A DNA stretch of 64,000 nucleotides from Pseudomonas sp. R84 (GCF_009834515.1 NZ_CP019426.1:5835001-5899000), one strand, 5' to 3'; counted from the first letter of the stretch, positions 16,719 to 24,564 are shown. Numbers and translations: made by a program. The notes: a model not told the origin generated them from the sequence alone.

Positions 16719-17817
16719 AGGATTTGACCGTAACGTATTTGAGGAGAAATTCGCTGTTCTCAGCCGGGCCGCGATAGACCTCGATGGCATCCGCCGGCAA
16801 CGGCTGATCGATGTAGGTTTCTACCGAAGACACACGGATCGCGCGCATCCCCGGATCGTTGACGAAGCTTTGCAACGCGGCAACTTCAGCACTGCTGGCA
16901 CCGCCCATGCGCCAAGATTGTTCGAGTACGCCGCTGCGGGATTTGCCGTTGCTGTCCAGGCCCTGAGCGATATCGTAGTTGCGCCGCGAAGCATAGAAGC
17001 GCGGATAGGCTTGATTGGCGGCCGCGTCGAAAACCTGCGCCTGCTCAATGGCCAGACGCACATCGTCGGGCAGGTCGAGCTTCAGCAGTTCGTCATAATT
17101 ACCTTGCACCACCAGCAGATTCGAGCCGCCGTAGACCTCTTCACCGTGGGCATCCTTGGTCAAGTATTGATCACCGCAGTAGCTCAACACTCTGCCGCCG
17201 ATGAATGACTGGCCGACGCTGTGGGTGACGACATCGCTCAGGTCCTGCTCCAGCACCACGCCTTCGCTGAACTGCTTTTCAATGTCAGGGCGGGCAAGGA
17301 TTTCGTCGAAGGCATCCAGGCTTTTGATCACTTCCTGCCCGCGACCGGCGCAGGCGTGAACCGGTTTCAAACGAATCGGGCCGTTGTACAGCAAATGCTC
17401 GGCAGCCGGCCGCGCATCCTCCAGCGAGAACACGCTGAGCCCGTCGAGCACCACATTGCGCGTTCGCTCGGAAAATAATGGCGACCAGCCTTGCGGCGCC
17501 TGAGCCAGATGACTGCGCAAACCGTGGCTGATGGCTTTGGTGCAGATGAAATCGTGCTCGACAAAGCCACCCCACAAATCGTCGGGGCCTCTGATACCAA
17601 GTTGCTGAGCACTGGCAGTGCCAACAATGGTTTGCGTCGGTAGCAGATACAGATCACGGCCGCGATGTTTGTCCGGATCGTAACTGCCGCCGAATTTGCA
17701 TCCGAGAATCTGCGCCAGCCATCGTGCCAGCGCCTTGTTGGTCTGTACCTCATGCTGCGGCGCATCAGGGCGCACCGAGTGAGCGACGACGATTTTCCTG
17801 CGGGGTGTCGGGGTCAT
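16708..17817 (-). CDS. DUF3182 family protein (ATP-grasp-like)
   Basis: A 369-residue protein that I place in DUF3182. RLKPVHACAGRGQEV (149-163) has the Lys plus glycine loop seen in ATP-grasp ligases, and EGVVLEQDL follows about 45 residues later, where ATP-grasp enzymes have the hinge strand. This suggests ATP-dependent ligation, but the substrate is unknown. No signal or membrane segment. ATG 17817 is preceded by GAAGGGGG; an ATG at 17832 would place the initiator over that site. It is the first gene of a pair with the alpha/beta hydrolase. Confidence 0.75.
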   Translation of the reverse strand: MTPTPRRKIVVAHSVRPDAPQHEVQTNKALARWLAQILGCKFGGSYDPDKHRGRDLYLLPTQTIVGTASAQQLGIRGPDDLWGGFVEHDFICTKAISHGLRSHLAQAPQGWSPLFSERTRNVVLDGLSVFSLEDARPAAEHLLYNGPIRLKPVHACAGRGQEVIKSLDAFDEILARPDIEKQFSEGVVLEQDLSDVVTHSVGQSFIGGRVLSYCGDQYLTKDAHGEEVYGGSNLLVVQGNYDELLKLDLPDDVRLAIEQAQVFDAAANQAYPRFYASRRNYDIAQGLDSNGKSRSGVLEQSWRMGGASSAEVAALQSFVNDPGMRAIRVSSVETYIDQPLPADAIEVYRGPAENSEFLLKYVTVKSYDG

Positions 17818-18008
17818 GCGTCCCCCTTCCATCGGTTCGATGACTGTAGCGGTGAGAGGTGCAGAGATCAGGCCAACGGCCGCTCTACGAAAATCCTAGT
17901 CCAATCAGAAACTTACCAGAAACGTGCTGGCACCACGCCTGTTTCAATCTGCACGACCGCGCGCAAAACTCCGGCAAATTGCACGATCCCATAGTCCTAT
18001 ACAGTTCA

Positions 18009-18100
18009 ATGTGGGAGCGAGCTTGCTCGCGAAGGCGCCGAGTCAGGCGACATCAAACTTACAGCCTCCACCGCTTTCGCGAGCAAGCTCGCTCCCACAT
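18009..18100. repeat. REP-type inverted pair, outward orientation
   Basis: TGTGGGAGCGAGCTTGCTCG begins at 18010, and the inverted copy CGCGAGCAAGCTCGCTCCCA ends near 18098, with about 38 bases between. The order of the arms is opposite to the pairs at 1549, 4769 and 9223. Its right edge touches the stop codon of the GlxA-type gene. Confidence 0.85.
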
Positions 18101-19101
18101 TAGGTAATGGATGCTTTCGGGTTTGGGGTCACACCAAACCGCGCCCGATAATCACTCGGCGCCAGCCCGGTAATCTTCTTGAAGATTGCGCGAAACGCGC
18201 CCGGATCCTGATAGCCCACCGTCCACGCAATGTGATCGATCGTGCCATTGCTGAACTCAAGCATCTCGCGCGCCTTGCCCACCCGCAGATGCTGGCAGTA
18301 CTCGGTCGGTTTCAACCCGCTCGCCGCGCGGAACCGCCGCAGAAATGTGCGTTCCTCCAGGCCTGCCCGCTCGGCCATCGCCGTCAGCGAAACATCCGTC
18401 GCGCCGGTGCTTTGCAGCCAGTGCTGAACCTTGAGAATCGCCGCATCGCCATGCCCGAGAATCGGCGCAAAGTTACTGCCGCACTCACTGGCGCTGTCAC
18501 TGTGCTCTATCACCAGAAATCGCGCGGTGCCGGTGGCAATGCTCGGCCCGAGCAACCTGTCGACCAGACGTAATCCCAGCTCCGACCACGCCATCAGTCC
18601 GGCGGTGGTGATCAGGTCGCCGTCATCGACAATCGGTGTATCGGCCTTGAGCCTGATGTTCGGATATCGCTCGGCGAAAGTCTTGGCCGAGGTCCAGTGA
18701 GTGGTGGCGCTGCGGCCGTCGAGCAGACCGCTTTCAGCCAACATCAGCGAGCCTACGCAAACCCCACCCAGCGTCGCACCGCGGGCGTGTTGATCGCGTA
18801 ACCATTGCATCAGGCTGGCCGGCGCTTGCGCCGCCGAGAACCCGCCGATCGATGGCGGAATCAGCACCGCCAGCAAAGCGCTGTCGTCCCCTGGATGGCT
18901 GGCGTAAATCCGCGTTGGCGGCTGATCACCTTCGACCTGCCAGTGACTGACCCGCAGCACAGGCAACTGCGCGGCCTGATGTTCGGCGGCAATCCGGTTG
19001 GCCACCGCAAACAGATCCGTCAGACCATGCACCGCCGCCATTTGCGCGCCGGGATAGATCAGCACGCCCAATTCAGCGATGGCGGCCCTTTCTGCGCCCA
19101 T
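18100..19101 (-). CDS. GlxA-type AraC family transcriptional regulator
   Basis: A 333-residue regulator with two parts. Residues 1-190 are a DJ-1/PfpI-like domain (ELGVLIYPGAQ, then GVCVGSLMLAESGLLDG around the nucleophile-elbow Cys). Residues 220-320 are an AraC DNA-binding domain with two helix-turn-helix motifs (SLTAMAERAGLEERTFLRRF and IDHIAWTVGYQDPGAFRAIF). Such proteins sense small molecules and control nearby genes. The start is ATG 19101, where MGAERAAIAELG begins. It is divergent from the cysteine hydrolase gene 101 bases away, which is the likely target. The effector is unknown. Confidence 0.88.
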   Translation of the reverse strand: MGAERAAIAELGVLIYPGAQMAAVHGLTDLFAVANRIAAEHQAAQLPVLRVSHWQVEGDQPPTRIYASHPGDDSALLAVLIPPSIGGFSAAQAPASLMQWLRDQHARGATLGGVCVGSLMLAESGLLDGRSATTHWTSAKTFAERYPNIRLKADTPIVDDGDLITTAGLMAWSELGLRLVDRLLGPSIATGTARFLVIEHSDSASECGSNFAPILGHGDAAILKVQHWLQSTGATDVSLTAMAERAGLEERTFLRRFRAASGLKPTEYCQHLRVGKAREMLEFSNGTIDHIAWTVGYQDPGAFRAIFKKITGLAPSDYRARFGVTPNPKASIT

Positions 19102-19202
19102 TGTCAGTTTTCCCCTGTCTATTGTCGGTGCGGCCAATCCTCGAAGCGCTGGTCAGGGCCAATACTAAAGCCACTTCCAGCCAACACATCGAGGACACAC
19201 CC

Positions 19203-19757
19203 ATGGCCAAGCAAGCGCTCATCGTAGTCGATATCCAGAACGACTACTTCCCCCAAGGCAAGTGGCCGCTGGCCGGTGCTGATGCCGCCGCCGACAACGC
19301 CGCCCGGCTGATCGCCGCATTCCGCGAGGCCGGCGATTCTGTAATACACATTCGCCACGAATTCACCTCAGCCGACGCGCCGTTTTTCACCCCAGGTTCC
19401 GAAGGCGCCAAGCTGCATCCGAAAGTGCTCAATCGCGCTGATGAACCGGTGGTGCTCAAACACTTCGTCAACTCGTTCCGCGAAACCGAACTGCAAGCAA
19501 TCCTCGACGAACAAGGCATCAAGGAACTGGTAGTGGTCGGCAGCATGAGCCACATGTGCGTTGACGGCATTACCCGTGCCGCAGCGGATCTGGGTTATGC
19601 CGTCACAGTGATTCACGATGCCTGCGCCAGCCGCGACCTGGAGTTCAATGGCCTGACGGTGCCGGCCGCCCATGTTCACGCTGCTTTCATGTCGGCACTC
19701 GGTTTCGCCTACGCCAGCGTGGTGTCCACTGACCAATTCCTCTCCTCCCAGCGCTAA
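19203..19757 (+). CDS. Cysteine hydrolase (isochorismatase-like)
   Basis: A 184-residue isochorismatase-superfamily hydrolase with the catalytic triad Asp10 (VVDIQNDYF), Lys86 (VLKHFVNSF) and Cys119 (SMSHMCVDG). The Cys makes it an amidase/nicotinamidase-type enzyme rather than a true isochorismatase. Substrates of relatives are nicotinamide, N-carbamoyl compounds and similar small amides; none can be fixed here. The Shine-Dalgarno GAGGA lies before ATG 19203. It is probably controlled by the divergent GlxA-type regulator and ends at a terminator hairpin at 19780. Confidence 0.88.
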   Translation: MAKQALIVVDIQNDYFPQGKWPLAGADAAADNAARLIAAFREAGDSVIHIRHEFTSADAPFFTPGSEGAKLHPKVLNRADEPVVLKHFVNSFRETELQAILDEQGIKELVVVGSMSHMCVDGITRAAADLGYAVTVIHDACASRDLEFNGLTVPAAHVHAAFMSALGFAYASVVSTDQFLSSQR

Positions 19758-19779
19758 GCAATATTCTGCAAAAACACCG

Positions 19780-19805
19780 GGCCCGCCTTGCAGCGGGTCT
19801 TTTTT
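19780..19805 (+). terminator. Rho-independent terminator after the cysteine hydrolase
   Basis: GCCCGC and GCGGGT form a short stem with loop CTTGCA, followed by CTTTTTT. It lies 23 bases after the stop and separates this gene from the yjf operon. Confidence 0.65.
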
Positions 19806-19820
19806 CGTCTGTCATAAAAA

Positions 19821-19880
19821 TCTCACGCGTGAGCCATTGATGGCACTTTGAATTGGTTGTAGTGTGGCTCACGCGTGAGA
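19821..19880 (+). promoter_or_regulatory. Promoter of the yjf operon bracketed by twin palindromic operators
   Basis: The palindrome CTCACGCGTGAG occurs at 19822-19833 and again at 19868-19879, centres 46 bases apart. The flanks extend the match as an inverted repeat (TCTCACGCGTGAGCC and GGCTCACGCGTGAGA). Between them a sigma-70 promoter can be read: -35 TTGATG at 19837-19842, 17 bases, -10 TAGTGT at 19860-19865. The start site near 19872 would fall inside the second palindrome. This is the layout of a repressed promoter with two operators. No sigma-54 -24/-12 element, usual for psp genes, is present. The binding protein is unknown. Confidence 0.65.
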
Positions 19881-19902
19881 TGTTCATAACCGAGCCACTG
19901 CC

Positions 19903-20571
19903 ATGAAAAGCCGTTCCCCCACCGCGAAATCAGAGAGCCCCAAGGGAGAGCGTGCGAAAGCGTCCACGAAAAAACCGTCGAGCTTCTATATGAAGCAGAT
20001 GCGCGCGGGCCTGGCCGCTGCCGGTTATGTGAAACACGAAACTTGGGTGCTTCCCGAAAACCGAAGCTTGCTCAAGCAAATGGAGCAACAGCTACGCCAA
20101 CCGATTCTGGCTGGCTCTTTCATGTCGGAGAATTACATGAGCGCAGGCAACAACTGGACCATCGATAGCCTCTTCAACGCCCTCAAGGCCCTGGACGAGG
20201 TGGCTTCGCAAGAAATCACACTGTCGCTGATCCAGAGCTCCGAACCCAGCATCAAGCTGGAAATGAACGAATTCGGCGGTCTGCCGATTCACATCGCCCT
20301 GGCCGGCCAGCAGATCATCGTCGACACCGTGCTGGTGGACATCGATTCGATCTCGGACGTAGCGGCCTTCAACGACGCCGTGTTGCGCAGCCGGGAAATG
20401 TTCCCGCTGTCGTCGATCGGTATCGAGTCGATGCCGAACGGGCAGACCGTTTACAACATGTTTGGCGCCCTCAGCGCCGACTCGAGCCTGACCAACGTCG
20501 TTACCGAGGTGAAAACCCTGGTCGACAACGTGCAGCGCGCGAGCGAAGCCTTCGAACACTTCTTCAAGTAA
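19903..20571 (+). CDS. YjfI family protein (DUF2170) with N-terminal RHH-like segment
   Basis: A 222-residue protein. Residues 85-222 match DUF2170/YjfI (WTIDSLFNALKALDEV start, then LEMNEFGGLPIHIALAGQQI). The first 80 residues are extra compared with E. coli YjfI: a basic Lys/Ser/Pro tail, then AAAGYVKHETWVLPENRSL with a following amphipathic helix, which reads like a ribbon-helix-helix strand-helix unit. If so, it could bind DNA, with the twin operators upstream as a natural target; this is inference. It is first in the operon, 17 bases ahead of the PspA gene. Confidence 0.8.
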   Translation: MKSRSPTAKSESPKGERAKASTKKPSSFYMKQMRAGLAAAGYVKHETWVLPENRSLLKQMEQQLRQPILAGSFMSENYMSAGNNWTIDSLFNALKALDEVASQEITLSLIQSSEPSIKLEMNEFGGLPIHIALAGQQIIVDTVLVDIDSISDVAAFNDAVLRSREMFPLSSIGIESMPNGQTVYNMFGALSADSSLTNVVTEVKTLVDNVQRASEAFEHFFK

Positions 20572-20588
20572 TCAACAGGGAATATCCA

Positions 20589-21287
20589 ATGACTCAGTCC
20601 ATCTGGAGCAAGTTGTTCACCGCACTGCGCGGCGGCGCCAATGAAGTCGGCGAAGCGATCGCCGACCAGCAGGCCCTGCGCATCCTCGATCAGGAAATCC
20701 GCGACGCCGACACCGCCCTGTCGAACGCCCGTCGCGAACTGGTCACCATCATGGCCAAACACAAACTGGCCGCCGACCGCGTGAGCGAGTACGACGCCAA
20801 GATCAAGGATCTGGAAGCCAAGGCCGTCTCGGCACTGAATGCCGGCCGTGAAGACCTCGCGCTGGAAGTGGCCGAAGCGATTTCGACCCTGACCAACGAG
20901 CTGGATGTTGAGAAAAAGCAGAGCGACGAATTCGGCACCTACGCCGAAAACATGCGCAAAGACATCAGCAAGGCCGAGTCGCGGATCAAGAGCCTGCGCC
21001 AGCAAGTGGACATGGCCAAGGCCCGCGAAAGCGTGCAGAAAGCCCAGGTCAGCGCGTCCATCGCCAGCGGTGGCGCCAATGGCAAACTGGAAACCGCCGT
21101 CGGTACGTTGAACCGTCTGCAAGCCAAGCAGCAGCAACGCGCGGCTGAACTGAGCGCTGCCGACGAACTGGCCGACGCTTCGACCGGCAACGATCTGGAA
21201 CGGAAACTGCGCGACGCCGGCATCACGCCGAACGAAGGCAGTGCCAATGCGATTCTTGAGCGCCTGAAGCAAAAGTCCGCTCAGTAA
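20589..21287 (+). CDS. PspA/IM30 family protein (YjfJ-like)
   Basis: A 232-residue, almost wholly helical PspA/IM30 protein. It starts with an amphipathic membrane-binding helix (SIWSKLFTALRGGANEVGEA), then long coiled coils (residues 25-145) and a C-terminal helical tip. These proteins form ESCRT-III-like oligomers that bind stressed inner membrane. Unlike pspA of the psp operon it is not next to pspF, pspB or pspC; instead it keeps the yjf context (E. coli YjfJ, 232 residues). Shine-Dalgarno AGGGA precedes ATG 20589. A REP pair lies after it, so its mRNA level may differ from that of the downstream genes. Confidence 0.9.
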   Translation: MTQSIWSKLFTALRGGANEVGEAIADQQALRILDQEIRDADTALSNARRELVTIMAKHKLAADRVSEYDAKIKDLEAKAVSALNAGREDLALEVAEAISTLTNELDVEKKQSDEFGTYAENMRKDISKAESRIKSLRQQVDMAKARESVQKAQVSASIASGGANGKLETAVGTLNRLQAKQQQRAAELSAADELADASTGNDLERKLRDAGITPNEGSANAILERLKQKSAQ

Positions 21288-21303
21288 TCACTGCGGAAAA
21301 AAA

Positions 21304-21395
21304 CTGTGGGAGCGAGCTTGCTCGCGAAAGCGTCGTACCAGTCGACATCAATGTTGGCTGACAGGCCCTCTTCGCGAGCAAGCTCGCTCCCACAG
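21304..21395. repeat. REP-type inverted pair inside the yjf operon
   Basis: CTGTGGGAGCGAGCTTGCTC starts at 21304 and the inverted copy ends at 21395, about 40 bases apart. It occupies most of the 213-base gap between the pspA-like gene and yjfK. Between the repeat and yjfK there is a lone -10-like TACACT at 21442 without a clear -35. Confidence 0.85.
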
Positions 21396-21500
21396 GGTTT
21401 ATGGCGTGGAAATCGCTATCCTCGTTCGCCGCGTAGCCCGGTACACTAGCCACGCTTTTTTCGCCGACGAACACCTCCACCCGCTTCAAGGAACGTACCC

Positions 21501-22151
21501 ATGGGATGGTTTAAAGACTTGCTGGGCACCAGCAACTGGCAGACCGCTGCGCCAACACCGACCGTTGCCAGTGGCCCACTCGGCATGGCGCAAGGCAAGG
21601 CTGTCAGGTTCGATACGACGCTGGCGCTGTTGCTCGACGGTTCGACCACGGTGCGCGTGCCCTTTGATCAGGCGATCTGGAGCCACGGCTGGGTAGACCT
21701 CGGCCAGTCCAATAAACTGCACCGCTATTACATGAATGACGAGGACTTCTGGCTGCAGATCCACGTCACCGGTGACGACCAGATCGAATCGGTCACCCTG
21801 TTCAACTACCTCAGTTACGTGACGGTCAACAGTGACGCCGAACTGCACCGCCTGGCCGGCCCCAACAGCTCGATCGGTCTGCCGACCTACACCCACGAAG
21901 GTGTCGAATACACCCGCGAGTGGGGCACTGAACAAGGCCAGACAGAACTCGTGCCGATGACCGAACAAGTGGTCAATCCGGACGAGAGCTACACCATCGA
22001 ACACCACTCCATGCTTTATGCGCGCGAGACCGGCCTGACCGATCGCCGCGAATTGCTGCTGTTCTCCGTCGAACAAGATGAAGAAGGCACCGTCAGCCTG
22101 AGCACCTCGCTGGGCATTTCGCTGTACACGACAGATCTGAGCACCATTTAA
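21501..22151 (+). CDS. DUF2491 family protein (YjfK-like)
   Basis: A 216-residue cytoplasmic protein of the DUF2491/YjfK family, without signal peptide or membrane helix. The conserved start MGWFKDLLG is typical of small membrane-associated PspA partners, and the middle has YYMNDEDFWLQIHVTGDDQI. The function is unknown. Shine-Dalgarno AAGGAA is set just before ATG 21501. It is followed after 15 bases by yjfL. E. coli has the same order. Confidence 0.87.
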   Translation: MGWFKDLLGTSNWQTAAPTPTVASGPLGMAQGKAVRFDTTLALLLDGSTTVRVPFDQAIWSHGWVDLGQSNKLHRYYMNDEDFWLQIHVTGDDQIESVTLFNYLSYVTVNSDAELHRLAGPNSSIGLPTYTHEGVEYTREWGTEQGQTELVPMTEQVVNPDESYTIEHHSMLYARETGLTDRRELLLFSVEQDEEGTVSLSTSLGISLYTTDLSTI

Positions 22152-22166
22152 AAAAGGAAGTTTTAC

Positions 22167-22592
22167 ATGCTGGAAGTGCTGGCCGTTTCCCTGAACAAAA
22201 CCGCGCTGGTCGGTTTCGTCGTCTACCTCATCGGCGCCGTACTGCTGTTCATGCTGTTTCAATTCGTCTACACGCGCATCACGCCGCACAAGGAATTCGA
22301 GCTGATTCGCTCCGGCAACGTTGCCGCTGCCATCGCCCTGGCCGGCGCGCTCATCGGCTTCGCGATTCCGGCCAGTAACGTGATCGCGTTTTCGGTCAAC
22401 GTCCTCGACTTCGTACTGTGGGCGGTGATTGCCGCCGTCGTGCAACTGCTGGCGTTTCTTGCCACGGGTCTGGTGCTCAAAGGCACCTCCCAGCGTATCG
22501 CCAACGGTGAAATCGCCTCCGGCATCTACGTCGCGGCGGTCGCGATCAGCGTCGGCATGCTCAACGCGGCGTGCATGACACCGTCTAACTGA
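22167..22592 (+). CDS. DUF350 membrane protein (YjfL-like)
   Basis: A 141-residue protein with four hydrophobic helices (about 12-37, 51-77, 79-104, 112-138), matching DUF350. The family has two related helix pairs, and this one keeps an acidic/basic loop between them (RITPHKEFELIRSGNVAAA). It is an inner membrane protein of unknown function, possibly a channel or a platform for the PspA-like protein. AAAAAGGAAG gives a good ribosome site. It is tightly spaced with yjfK (15 bases) and yjfM (17 bases). Confidence 0.88.
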   Translation: MLEVLAVSLNKTALVGFVVYLIGAVLLFMLFQFVYTRITPHKEFELIRSGNVAAAIALAGALIGFAIPASNVIAFSVNVLDFVLWAVIAAVVQLLAFLATGLVLKGTSQRIANGEIASGIYVAAVAISVGMLNAACMTPSN

Positions 22593-22609
22593 TCGGCAGG
22601 AAGCCTTCG

Positions 22610-23311
22610 ATGAAACGCAGCAAATACGTTCAGCTGTCCCTCGCGGCCTCGGTGGCGATGGCCATTTCCGGCCAGGTGACAGCCGCGGATCAACCGCGCA
22701 ATTTCCAGAGTCTGGAACAGTGTGTCGACGCCGAAGTGGCTGCCGATGTCTGCTCCAACGCCTACGTCGCCGCCCTGACCGAACACCGGCGCATCGCCCC
22801 GGCTTACGACGACAAGGCCAAGTGCGACGCGGACTTCGCCGCCGACTGGTGTCAGAAGAACTCCGACGGCCGCTTCGTGCCGAAACTCGGCGGCTTCAAA
22901 GTGCCTGGGAACGGTGAGCCGGCGCAGAACCTCGGCGCCATCGCCGATGCCCAAATGCCCGCCGGTGACGCGACAGCGCAGCATGTGCAAAGCACTTCGC
23001 ACGTTTCCAGTGGCAGTGGCGGTGGTGGAAATGGCTGGCTGACCGGCTGGCTGATCGGCAACGCAATGAGCAACAACGCCGAACGCACGGTTTACCGCGA
23101 TCGCGAAACGCGCCAGCCGTACAACACCTCGACGCAGTACCGCAGAGCCGAAACCACGACGCGCAGCCAACCCGATTACGAGAGCAGCAAAAGCAAACCG
23201 GTCAACGTGGCTTCTTCGACGTCACGCGGCGGCTTCGGCAGCCAGTCCAGCGCCCGTAGCGGTTGGGGTGGCTGGGGCAGCAGTTCTGGTTCTGGTCGTT
23301 CGAGCAGTTGA
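22610..23311 (+). CDS. DUF1190 exported protein (YjfM/YgiB-like)
   Basis: A 233-residue exported protein of the DUF1190 (UPF0441) family. The signal peptide has KYVQLSLAASVAMAISG with cleavage near residue 26. The mature N-terminal half holds four Cys (38, 48, 72, 81), likely two disulfides. From residue 130 it is low-complexity Gly/Ser, ending in repeated WGG/SSG/GRSSS. It contains a short Gly-rich hydrophobic patch (GNGWLTGWLIGNAMS) but no lipobox. It is probably periplasmic and tethered near the membrane, function unknown. In E. coli the same pair with an ATP-grasp ligase occurs twice (ygiB-ygiC and yjfM-yjfC). Confidence 0.87.
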   Translation: MKRSKYVQLSLAASVAMAISGQVTAADQPRNFQSLEQCVDAEVAADVCSNAYVAALTEHRRIAPAYDDKAKCDADFAADWCQKNSDGRFVPKLGGFKVPGNGEPAQNLGAIADAQMPAGDATAQHVQSTSHVSSGSGGGGNGWLTGWLIGNAMSNNAERTVYRDRETRQPYNTSTQYRRAETTTRSQPDYESSKSKPVNVASSTSRGGFGSQSSARSGWGGWGSSSGSGRSSS

Positions 23312-23313
23312 CG

Positions 23314-24471
23314 ATGAAGAAGATCTTCTGCGCCGAGCGCCCCGACTGGAAACAGACCGCCGAAAGCCTCGGCTTCATGTTCCACACCATCGACGACGAG
23401 CCGTACTGGGACGAAAGCGCGTACTACCAGTTCACGCTCGCGCAAATCGAAAACGATCTCGAGGATCCGACCACCGAACTGCACGAGATGTGCATGGACC
23501 TGGTCGACCGTGTGGTGCACAGCGAAGAACTGCTGGGTCGCCTGAGCATCCCGGCGCCGTACTACGACATGATCCGAACCTCCTGGCTGGAAGGTCATCC
23601 GCATCTGTACGGCCGCATGGACTTTTCCTACAGCGGCAACGGCCCGGCAAAACTGCTGGAGCTCAACTACGACACACCGACCAGTCTTTATGAAGCAGCG
23701 GCGTTCCAGTGGGGCTGGCTGGAACAATGCATCGAGCGCGGCACGCTGCCGCGTCATGCCGACCAGTTCAACAGCATCGACACTCAGTTGCATCGGGCCT
23801 TCGCCGAATTACAGCTGAAGCGGCCGTTCTACTTTGCCTCGATGAAAGACTCGGTCGAAGACAAGGGCACCACGGATTACCTGCGCTTGATCGCCGAGAA
23901 AGTCGGCATCGAATCACGGCACATCGATATTGAAGATATCGGTTTGACGGCTGAAGGGCGTTTCGTCGACCTGGAAGATCGCTGGATTCCGCACCTGTTC
24001 AAACTGCATGCCTGGGAATTCATCTTCCACGAGCCCTTCGGCGCGGCGATTGCCGAGTGCGATACGCAGTTTTTCGAACCGGCGTGGAAGGCGATCCTGT
24101 CGAACAAGGGGGCACTGCCGTTGCTGTGGGAGATGCACAAGGGCCATCCAAATCTGCTGGCGGCGCATCTCGACCCGAATCCGGCCAGCATCGTGCCCAA
24201 GGGCTGGGTACGCAAGCCGTACTTTTCCCGGGAAGGCGCCAACATTGAGCTGCAAACGGCTGATGGTCTGATCGTCAAAGAGGACGGGCCCTACACTGAT
24301 GCGCCGTTTATCCTGCAAGAATTTGCGCCACTTCCGAAGTTTGGTGAGAGTTACACGCTGATCGGTTCGTGGGTGATTGGCGATCAGGCAGCGGGGATTG
24401 GTGTACGGGAAGACAACAGCCTGATCACCAAAGATTCGAGCAGGTTTCTGCCGCATCTGATCCTCGACTGA
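23314..24471 (+). CDS. Glutathionylspermidine synthase-like ATP-grasp ligase (YjfC/YgiC-like)
   Basis: A 385-residue ATP-grasp ligase with the glutathionylspermidine synthetase fold and no N-terminal amidase domain, as in E. coli YjfC and YgiC. Recognisable stretches are LLELNYDTPTSLYEAA (near 113), PLLWEMHKGHPNLLAAHLDP and KPYFSREGANIEL, the last being the ATP-binding loop. Such enzymes join a peptide carboxylate to an amine at the cost of ATP; YjfC itself has no settled substrate and may tag a peptide or the DUF1190 partner. The start ATG 23314 is 2 bases after the yjfM stop; a 17-residue longer reading lies inside yjfM. It is the last gene of the operon. Confidence 0.85.
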   Translation: MKKIFCAERPDWKQTAESLGFMFHTIDDEPYWDESAYYQFTLAQIENDLEDPTTELHEMCMDLVDRVVHSEELLGRLSIPAPYYDMIRTSWLEGHPHLYGRMDFSYSGNGPAKLLELNYDTPTSLYEAAAFQWGWLEQCIERGTLPRHADQFNSIDTQLHRAFAELQLKRPFYFASMKDSVEDKGTTDYLRLIAEKVGIESRHIDIEDIGLTAEGRFVDLEDRWIPHLFKLHAWEFIFHEPFGAAIAECDTQFFEPAWKAILSNKGALPLLWEMHKGHPNLLAAHLDPNPASIVPKGWVRKPYFSREGANIELQTADGLIVKEDGPYTDAPFILQEFAPLPKFGESYTLIGSWVIGDQAAGIGVREDNSLITKDSSRFLPHLILD

Positions 24472-24530
24472 ACCACAGATCCTGCTCGCCCCTACAGTTG
24501 ATCGGGGATGACCATAAGTTTTCACCCAAC

Positions 24531-24564
24531 AAAAAGGCCCGTCGTTTAAGCGACGGGCCTTTTT
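24531..24564. terminator. Bidirectional terminator between yjf operon and ssb
   Basis: A perfect 14-bp stem, AAAAAGGCCCGTCG with CGACGGGCCTTTTT, and a 6-base loop. A-run and T-run on both sides allow it to end both the yjf operon (plus) and ssb (minus). Confidence 0.88.

Noticed and set aside
1549..21395. Repeated palindromes as a possible CRISPR array
   Set aside because: The copies are kilobases apart, occur as inverted pairs and have no spacers or cas genes; they are REP-type repeats.
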